A stretch of DNA of 64,000 nt from contig NZ_RJUK01000001.1 of the NCBI RefSeq assembly GCF_003762925.1, positions 2,108,001 to 2,172,000 of the forward strand, read 5' to 3'. The position numbers and the translations under genes were made by a program. How positions within the stretch are numbered: the first letter of the stretch is position 1; each line of letters begins with the position of its first letter. Below, one piece after another: positions 58,865-64,000 of this stretch. The stretch comes from Marinimicrobium koreense. Its GTDB lineage: Bacteria; Pseudomonadota; Gammaproteobacteria; Pseudomonadales; Cellvibrionaceae. The notes under the pieces are model-generated. The model was not told the origin of the DNA. It saw only the letters and a list, made by a program, of their open reading frames with translations, and searched no databases.

Positions 58865-60754
58865 TCAAACCGCGATATCGGCCAGGTTGCCTTTGCTTTC
58901 CAGCCAGACGCGGCGATCCGAGGCGCGTTTTTTGCCGAGCAGCATGTCCATGATCTGCATCGTGCCTTCGATATCGTCGATACCCAACTGAACCAGCCGC
59001 CGGGTATCGCGGGCCATCGTGGTTTCGCGTAGTTGCAGGGGGTTCATTTCACCGAGCCCCTTGAAGCGCTGCACATTCACCTTGCCCTTTTTCTTTTCCG
59101 CCTCAATGCGGTCGAGGACGCCGTTCTTTTCACTCTCATCCAGCGCGTAGTACACCTCCTTGCCCACATCGATACGGTACAGCGGCGGCATGGCGACAAA
59201 CACATGGCCGTTTTCCACCAGCGGGCGGAAATGCTGGACAAACAGCGCACACAGCAGCGTCGCAATATGCAGGCCGTCGGAGTCGGCGTCGGCGAGAATG
59301 CAGATTTTGTGGTAGCGCAGCTGGCTCAGATCCGCCGCGCCGGGGTCGACCCCCAGAGCCACGGAAATATCGTGTACTTCCTGGTTGGAGAAAATATCCC
59401 CGGCATCGACTTCCCAGGTGTTCAGAATTTTCCCGCGCAGCGGCATGATCGCCTGAAATTCCCGATCCCGTGCCTGCTTAGCCGAGCCGCCAGCGGAGTC
59501 ACCCTCCACCAGAAACAGCTCGCTGCGAGAGGGATCCGAGCTGGAGCAGTCCGCCAGTTTCCCCGGTAGTGCTGGCCCCTGGGTCACTTTTTTGCGGGCG
59601 ACTTTCTTGCTTGAGCGCACCCGACGCTGGGCATTGTTGACGCACAGCTCCGCCAGTTTATCGCCGTCTTCAGTGTGCTGATTGAGCCACAGGGCGAAGG
59701 CGTCTTTGGCAATACCGGAAACAAACGCCGCCGCCTCGCGGGACGACAGGCGCTCTTTGGTCTGGCCGGAAAACTGCGGGTCGGCCAATTTGGAGGAGAG
59801 CACATAGCTGCAGTTGGCCCAGACATCCTCCGGGGCCAGTTTGACGCCGCGGGGCAGCAGGTTGCGAAACTCGCAGTAATCGCGCAACGCATCGAGTAGA
59901 CCGGTGCGCAGACCGTTCACATGGGTGCCGCCCTGGGCGGTGGGAATCAGGTTCACGTAACTTTCCTGAACCAGTTCGCCCCCTTCCGGCAGCCACTGGA
60001 CCGCCCAGCTGACGCCCTCGGTTTTACCGGAGAACTCGCCGACAAAGGGCTGTTCGGGCAGGGTTTCCCAGCCCTGGGTTGCGCCCTGCAGGTAGTCCCG
60101 CAGACCGTCCTCGTAAAACCACTCATCGGTTTCGCCGGACTGCTCGTCTTTGAAGGTGACCGTCAGCCCCGGGCAGAGTACGGCCTTGGCGCGCAGATTA
60201 TGGCGCAGGCGGCTGACCGAAAATTTGTGCGAGTCGAAATACTTCGGGTTGGGCAGAAAGCGGATGCTGGTACCGGTGTTGCGCTTACCGCAGGTATCGA
60301 TCACTTCTAGATCGGTGGCTTTGTCGCCATCCTTGAAGCCCATGCGATGCACCTGACCATCGCGCTTGATGGTGATTTCCAGCATCTGGGAAAGCGCGTT
60401 CACCACCGACACCCCCACCCCGTGCAGGCCGCCGGAGAACTGGTAGTTCTTGTTGGAGAATTTGCCCCCGGCGTGAAGGGTGCTCAAAATCACTTCCACC
60501 CCGGGTTTACCCTGCTCGGGGTGCATATCCACCGGCATGCCCCGACCGTCGTCCGAGATGGAAATCGAATGATCTTTATGCAGCACCACCTGAATGCTTT
60601 TCGCGTGGCCGGCGAGGGCTTCGTCGACGCTATTGTCGATCACTTCCTGGGCCAGGTGGTTGGGCCGGGTGGTGTCGGTGTACATGCCCGGGCGCTTTTT
60701 GACGGGGTCTAGCCCGGTGAGTACTTCAATATCTTCCGAGGAGTAGTTCGCCAT
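58865..60754 (-). CDS. parE: DNA topoisomerase IV subunit B (ParE)
   Basis: This 629-residue subunit binds ATP and works with ParC to unlink replicated chromosomes. The GHKL ATPase region has RPGMYTDTTRPNHLAQEVIDNSVDEALAG, ISDDGRGMPVDMHPEQGKPGVEVILSTLHAGGKFSNKNY and SGGLHGVGVSVVNALS. The TOPRIM domain has ELFLVEGDSAGGSAKQARDREFQAIMPLRGKILN and ILADADSDGLHI, then VQRFKGLGEMNPLQL. Length equals E. coli ParE. It is the last gene of the nudF-yqiB-cpdA-yqiA-parE group, as in E. coli, but a repeat separates it from yqiA. Confidence 0.97.
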   Translation of the reverse strand: MANYSSEDIEVLTGLDPVKKRPGMYTDTTRPNHLAQEVIDNSVDEALAGHAKSIQVVLHKDHSISISDDGRGMPVDMHPEQGKPGVEVILSTLHAGGKFSNKNYQFSGGLHGVGVSVVNALSQMLEITIKRDGQVHRMGFKDGDKATDLEVIDTCGKRNTGTSIRFLPNPKYFDSHKFSVSRLRHNLRAKAVLCPGLTVTFKDEQSGETDEWFYEDGLRDYLQGATQGWETLPEQPFVGEFSGKTEGVSWAVQWLPEGGELVQESYVNLIPTAQGGTHVNGLRTGLLDALRDYCEFRNLLPRGVKLAPEDVWANCSYVLSSKLADPQFSGQTKERLSSREAAAFVSGIAKDAFALWLNQHTEDGDKLAELCVNNAQRRVRSSKKVARKKVTQGPALPGKLADCSSSDPSRSELFLVEGDSAGGSAKQARDREFQAIMPLRGKILNTWEVDAGDIFSNQEVHDISVALGVDPGAADLSQLRYHKICILADADSDGLHIATLLCALFVQHFRPLVENGHVFVAMPPLYRIDVGKEVYYALDESEKNGVLDRIEAEKKKGKVNVQRFKGLGEMNPLQLRETTMARDTRRLVQLGIDDIEGTMQIMDMLLGKKRASDRRVWLESKGNLADIAV

Positions 60755-60839
60755 ATCGGATTATTAACTCTGTAATCGGTCTTGTTGTTGGATTCGGGTT
60801 GTACCGCCTTGGGTCGCGGTTTTGAAAACGTCGCGTGCG

Positions 60840-60929
60840 GTAACGGCGGATGCGCTGCGCTTATCCGCCCTACGGGTAGTGCGGAGGTTGCGTAGGGCGG
60901 ATAAGGGCGAAGCCCGCATCCGCCGTTAC
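60840..60929. repeat. Head-to-head REP-like pair (GGCGGAT family)
   Basis: Left unit 60840-60873 and right unit 60892-60929 are inverted copies. The outer ends are GTAACGGCGGAT and ATCCGCCGTTAC, the inner ends CCGCCCTAC and GTAGGGCGG, and an 18-base spacer lies between. It sits between yqiA and parE, and the right end supplies the TAA stop codon of yqiA. Confidence 0.88.
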
Positions 60930-61510
60930 CGCCCTTCCAGAAACGCCATCGCTTCGGGGATATACCGTTCAAAGCCCTGAAAACCGTGGTCGCCGCCGGG
61001 CTCGATCGTCTGCCTCGCGCCCTGGTATTTGGCCACCGCCTGTCGATAATCCAGGGTTTCATCCCCAGTCTGAACCAACAGCCACAGATTCTCGGGGTGG
61101 TTCAGCGGCTCGACCTCATAGGCCCGGATTTCATCCACATGATGGGCGCTCAGGCGGTAGGTATCATCGGTGTGATAGCCCTTGAGGTCAACCTCCAGAT
61201 AATCCGGCATGAATTGCCAGGGGCTGACCGCCGGGTTGATAAGTACCGCACGGGCAGCGTATCGCTCGGCCAGCCAGGTGGCCCAGAAGCCGCCCAGGGA
61301 ACTGCCCATCAGGTACAGGGGGCCATCGGTATCGGCCAGGTTCGCCAGTTGCTCGGCCGCCAGGCGGGGGTAAGGAGGAAGGTGCGGACAACGGTAGTCG
61401 ATGTCGGGGCGATGCTCGGCCAGCCAGGCCTGCATCTGCCGCGCCTTGAAGGAGGCCGGCGAGCTGAGAAAACCGTGGATATAAATCAGACGAGGCGCGG
61501 ACAAGCCCAA
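60926..61510 (-). CDS. yqiA: YqiA-type esterase
   Basis: This 194-residue alpha/beta hydrolase begins PRLIYIHGFLSSPASFKARQMQAWLAEHRP. The nucleophile elbow is LMGSSLGGFWATWLAERY with Ser in G-S-S-L-G; the acid is in VQTGDETLDYRQAV and the His in EPGGDHGFQGFERY. YqiA cleaves short-chain esters in vitro; physiological substrate is unknown. It follows cpdA by 10 bases, and its stop codon belongs to a REP-like repeat. Confidence 0.93.
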   Translation of the reverse strand: MGLSAPRLIYIHGFLSSPASFKARQMQAWLAEHRPDIDYRCPHLPPYPRLAAEQLANLADTDGPLYLMGSSLGGFWATWLAERYAARAVLINPAVSPWQFMPDYLEVDLKGYHTDDTYRLSAHHVDEIRAYEVEPLNHPENLWLLVQTGDETLDYRQAVAKYQGARQTIEPGGDHGFQGFERYIPEAMAFLEGR

Positions 61511-61520
61511 ACCGCCACCA

Positions 61521-62303
61521 TCAATAGCCGGACGACTGATAGTCGATCTGGTACTTCTGGTCCTCTACCCGGGATACCCCAGTGTCCAGGCGGCCATCGT
61601 CGTGCAGGTCAAACCAGCGGTAACCGGGCATGGCCCGATCCACAGCAAACGACTCACTGCCCGGCTTGAACTGGATACAGGTGGCCGGCGTGGCAAACAG
61701 CTGCACCCCGTTGCGCTCGCCGTGATAGAACTGGTGCACATGCCCCCAGGAGACACCCTTCACCTGCGGGTGGGCATCAATGATGGCGAAGAAATCATCG
61801 GCATTTTTGAGGATGTATTCATCAATCCAGCGACTGCCTACCGGCACGGGCTGGTGGTGCAGCATGACGAGGGTTGGGCGGGGGCTGTTACTGGCGAGAG
61901 TCTGGGACAGGAAATCGAGCTCGCAGTCCGCCAGGTGGCCGTATACCTGTCCCGGCACGGCGGAATCGAGCAGAACCACCAACCACTCCCCGACACTCAT
62001 GACCCGGGACTCGGGCACAAAGTCGCTTTCCAACTGGGCCATGATGGCCGCTGAATCGTGGTTGCCGGGCAACCATCCAAGGGGAACAGAAAAGTGATTG
62101 CGAACCGTGGTCACAAAGCGCCCGTAGCATTCTTCGTGGGCATCACTGGCAATATCGCCGGTACACACCATAGCATCCACGGACGTCTGCTCCCGGGCTA
62201 CCAGGCGCAACACATCGTCCAGGCTCTGGTCGGTGTTCAACCCCAATAGCGAGGGGTCAGACAGCGGGCCCAAATGGCAGTCGGTAATTTGAATCAGGCG
62301 CAC
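61521..62303 (-). CDS. cpdA: 3',5'-cyclic AMP phosphodiesterase CpdA
   Basis: This protein of about 260 residues has a metallophosphoesterase fold: LIQITDCHLGPLSD (metal-binding D-x-H), CTGDIASDAHEECYGRF, GWLPGNHDSA (GNHD) and LHHQPVPVGS with WGHVHQFYHGE. It hydrolyses cAMP and so tunes CRP-type regulation. GTG 62303 is taken as start because the sequence VRLIQITDCHLG matches the CpdA N-terminus; a GTG at 62342 is an upstream alternative. It lies between yqiA and yqiB as in other gammaproteobacteria. Confidence 0.92.
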   Translation of the reverse strand: MRLIQITDCHLGPLSDPSLLGLNTDQSLDDVLRLVAREQTSVDAMVCTGDIASDAHEECYGRFVTTVRNHFSVPLGWLPGNHDSAAIMAQLESDFVPESRVMSVGEWLVVLLDSAVPGQVYGHLADCELDFLSQTLASNSPRPTLVMLHHQPVPVGSRWIDEYILKNADDFFAIIDAHPQVKGVSWGHVHQFYHGERNGVQLFATPATCIQFKPGSESFAVDRAMPGYRWFDLHDDGRLDTGVSRVEDQKYQIDYQSSGY

Positions 62304-62465
62304 GAACGTCTCGATAATCCGGTTGATTCTGCTTCTGGCCACTAGACGGGAGTAGATTCAAGCGCCGCCGAATGGCTGAAGTTTTTTCGAGAATAACCAC
62401 AAGTGGGAGGCGGTGCAAGACGCATGCGACCGGTGTCGGAACATTTATCAGAAAAATGTGATCTT

Positions 62466-62918
62466 CTACCAGACCGTTTCCAGAGAGTGGCCCTTCTCCA
62501 GGCATAAGCCCAGCCATTCCCCCAGAAACCGGTTCAACTGGGCTTTTTCGTCCTGGTGATACATGGCCTGGTTGGGGTACTCGTAGCGCGGCTGCAAACG
62601 GCGATGCCGCTCCCAGGCCAGAACCTCCGCCAGCTCGGCATCCTGGTAGAGGCGGACCGTCAATTGCGGCGCGCGCAACCACTCCGCTCCCGGCTCATCC
62701 GCCTGGACCTGATTCAACTGGACGGTCGTGGTGTAGCGGGAGCACTCAATGACCGTCACGCGTGTCTGCCAGTGCCGCTCGCCGCTGACCACCGCGAACT
62801 GCCACTGCGCACCCGGCGTGAGCGAGTCCTCGGGCAACAGCTTGCGCAGACGCCAGTAGTTGGCCTCGCACTCCGCCAGCTGGCGCGACAGGTTCACTTT
62901 GTAACGGCTTTTGACCAT
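62466..62918 (-). CDS. yqiB: DUF1249 family protein YqiB
   Basis: This 150-residue protein begins VKSRYKVNLSRQLAECEANYWRLRKLLPE and has TRVTVIECSRYTTTVQLNQV and PQLTVRLYQDAELAEVLAWERHRRLQPRYEYPN. These are the DUF1249 signatures. Function is unknown, but the gene order nudF-yqiB-cpdA is conserved in gammaproteobacteria. Gaps of 204 bases to nudF and 162 to cpdA (from the GTG 62303) contain no gene; a hairpin GCATCGC/GCGATGC at 63019-63038 lies in the first. Confidence 0.9.
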   Translation of the reverse strand: MVKSRYKVNLSRQLAECEANYWRLRKLLPEDSLTPGAQWQFAVVSGERHWQTRVTVIECSRYTTTVQLNQVQADEPGAEWLRAPQLTVRLYQDAELAEVLAWERHRRLQPRYEYPNQAMYHQDEKAQLNRFLGEWLGLCLEKGHSLETVW

Positions 62919-63122
62919 GCCCGGTCGGTCTCCGAGTGAGTTTGAGTTTTCTGCTACCTTGACGGTCCTCTACTACCTTGACGGCTCTGCCGACACCCAC
63001 AATAAAAGCCCCTGAAGCGCATCGCTGAGAGGCGATGCACCCTGACACAATCATGGGTGGGGCGGCGGATCGACAAGCCCGCCGCAAAGGATCTAAAGCC
63101 CAGTCTACCAGAGTTTATCGAT

Positions 63123-63740
63123 TCAGCCTTGCTTCAGCCGGGCGTGGTTGAGCTGCAACCACTGCAGACACAGCAATACCGCGGCGCTGTTAAAGCGTCC
63201 ATCATACAGGTGGGCGAACACCTCCGAAGCGGCCAGAACGTGGACCTTGATGTCTTCGTGCTCTTCGTCCAGCCCGTGAATACCACCAGCCTGACTGAGA
63301 TCCGCCAGGCCGCAGAGGATGTGCATTTTTTCATCGCTGCCACCGGGGCTGGGCAGGTAGTTGGCGATATATTCCATATGGTAGGGCTCAACACCGGCTT
63401 CCTCGATGGATTCCCGACGGGCAACATCTTCGCAGGTTTCGCCGTCTTCGATCATGCCGGCAACGATTTCCATGCACCAGGGTCCACCGGGTTCGGCCAG
63501 GGCGCCCGCCCGGAACTGTTCGATGAGGCCGACGGTGTCATGCTTGGGGTCGTAGAGCAGTACCCCGACGGCGGGGCCACGCAGGAACAGTTCCCGGGAG
63601 AGCTCTCCCGTCCAGCCGCCCTGAAAAAGTCGGTGTTTGAGGGTGACTTTGTCGACCCGGAAGAAGTCTTTGTAGAGCGTTTCCCGCTGGGTGATCTGGA
63701 CGTCGTCACGGGTGAAAGGGGGTTTTTGCCAGTGGGTCAT
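63123..63740 (-). CDS. nudF: ADP-ribose diphosphatase NudF (Nudix)
   Basis: This 205-residue Nudix hydrolase splits ADP-ribose to AMP and ribose-5-phosphate. The Nudix box GMIEDGETCEDVARRESIEEAGV follows the expected G-x5-E-x7-REUxEExGU spacing. Upstream are DVQITQRETLYKDFFRVDKVTLKHRLFQGGW and RELFLRGPAVGVLLYDP, and the family-specific loop YLPSPGGSDEKMHILCG follows the box. It is first of the minus-strand group ending in parE. Confidence 0.95.
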   Translation of the reverse strand: MTHWQKPPFTRDDVQITQRETLYKDFFRVDKVTLKHRLFQGGWTGELSRELFLRGPAVGVLLYDPKHDTVGLIEQFRAGALAEPGGPWCMEIVAGMIEDGETCEDVARRESIEEAGVEPYHMEYIANYLPSPGGSDEKMHILCGLADLSQAGGIHGLDEEHEDIKVHVLAASEVFAHLYDGRFNSAAVLLCLQWLQLNHARLKQG

Positions 63741-63781
63741 GAATGGCTCTCGTCTGAGTCTTGGTGCTTCGTAGACGGACC

Positions 63782-63892
63782 GGGTTCGCTATCCGGTGTG
63801 TGGTTTCGCAAACGCGATGAATCCATCCATGGAGCTCCCTCGCTTCATCCCTGAAGCGAGGGTTGCGAAACCACACACCGGACACCGAACCC
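63782..63892. repeat. Nested inverted-repeat element
   Basis: Outer arms of 30 bases (63782-63811 and 63863-63892) are reverse complements with only two mismatched positions. An inner perfect 11-bp hairpin (63837-63847 / 63852-63862, loop TCCC) fills the right part. The element lies upstream of nudF and does not resemble the GGCGGAT repeats. It could be a miniature mobile element, a structured RNA or a double terminator. Confidence 0.75.
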
Positions 63893-63970
63893 TCCGAGGT
63901 ATGATCATGCCTTCTATACTACGTAGCTCAAAACCATTCGACCACCTTTTGATGGGGCGGGGAGGTTAGG

Positions 63971-64000
63971 AACGGCGGATGCGCCTTCGGCTTATCCGCC
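63971..64000. repeat. Partial REP-like repeat at the window edge
   Basis: AACGGCGGATGCG followed by a short loop and CTTATCCGCC matches one unit of the repeat at 60840-60873. It is cut by the end of the window. Confidence 0.75.

Noticed and set aside
62919-63122. CTGAGA near 63024, a TPP-riboswitch-like hexamer
   Set aside because: The other conserved TPP elements are absent and no thiamine gene is nearby; it is the loop of a simple hairpin.

Overview
The window looks like the chromosome of a GC-rich (about 60%), free-living, facultatively denitrifying gammaproteobacterium, most likely a marine or halotolerant Cellvibrio/Marinimicrobium- or Pseudomonas-like lineage. The placement is inferred from gene content: the gene order nudF-yqiB-cpdA-yqiA-parE, a split class II ribonucleotide reductase (nrdJa/nrdJb), ubiT/ubiU/ubiV, rnk, lpxL and kdkA are all typical of Gammaproteobacteria. 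No transposase, integrase, phage gene, CRISPR array, rRNA or tRNA was seen.

Layout. 1-5.2 kb: end of an alpha/beta hydrolase, a secreted cupin/carboxymuconolactone-decarboxylase-like protein, a membrane-anchored flavodoxin and a two-gene Tat-exported molybdenum hydroxylase. 5.2-11.7 kb: nitrate block with a fused NarK1-NarK2 transporter, a third divergent NarK-like protein, an orphan NarL regulator and moeA. 11.7-14.8 kb: a BlaI/M56 (BlaR1-like) repressor/protease pair with duplicated operators. 15-24.5 kb: anaerobic-lifestyle block with trhP, moaA (probable Moco riboswitch), moaB, a DGC protein, nrdJb-nrdJa-ubiV-ubiU and divergent ubiT. 24.6-30.9 kb: class II glutamine amidotransferase, cysJI sulfite reductase and a BCCT transporter. 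31-38.5 kb: cold-shock gene, then a probable nirK operon (small cytochrome c, nirK, nirV, sco, FG-GAP/c-type-heme protein) divergent from an unusual cytochrome P450 and a peroxiredoxin. 38.5-44 kb: FadL-type porin, yghU, an NfuA-like/SufT fusion, rnk with a structured leader and gdhA. 44-49.2 kb: quinol NO reductase norZ divergent from a DUF454-nnrS-nsrR-DUF488 operon, with three NsrR-like dyads between. 49.3-58.8 kb: lipopolysaccharide core genes (kdkA, glycosyltransferases, an O-antigen-ligase-like protein, lpxL) around a bacteriophytochrome-GGDEF/heme oxygenase pair. 58.9-63.7 kb: parE, yqiA, cpdA, yqiB, nudF.

How the genes fit together. Nitrate and nitrite enter and leave through the NarK proteins. 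The Mo cofactor needed by a nitrate reductase outside the window would use moaA, moaB and moeA. Nitrite is reduced to NO by NirK, with Sco (copper) and NirV as accessories. NO is reduced by NorZ and sensed by NsrR. UbiTUV and NrdJ supply ubiquinone and deoxynucleotides without oxygen. Candidate NarL, FNR-type and NsrR sites lie in front of the matching genes. narGHI/nap and nosZ are not in the window.

Several intergenic regions carry palindromic REP-like repeats built on a GTAGGGCGGAT...ATCCGCC core, and two of them supply the stop codon of the neighbouring gene. The items I consider most worth a second look are the nirK/P450 divergent region with its 27-bp palindrome, the heme-c/FG-GAP protein in the nirK operon, the NirK whose expected axial copper methionine reads as glutamine, the M56/BlaI pair with an unrecognised C-terminal domain, and the NfuA-like/SufT fusion.
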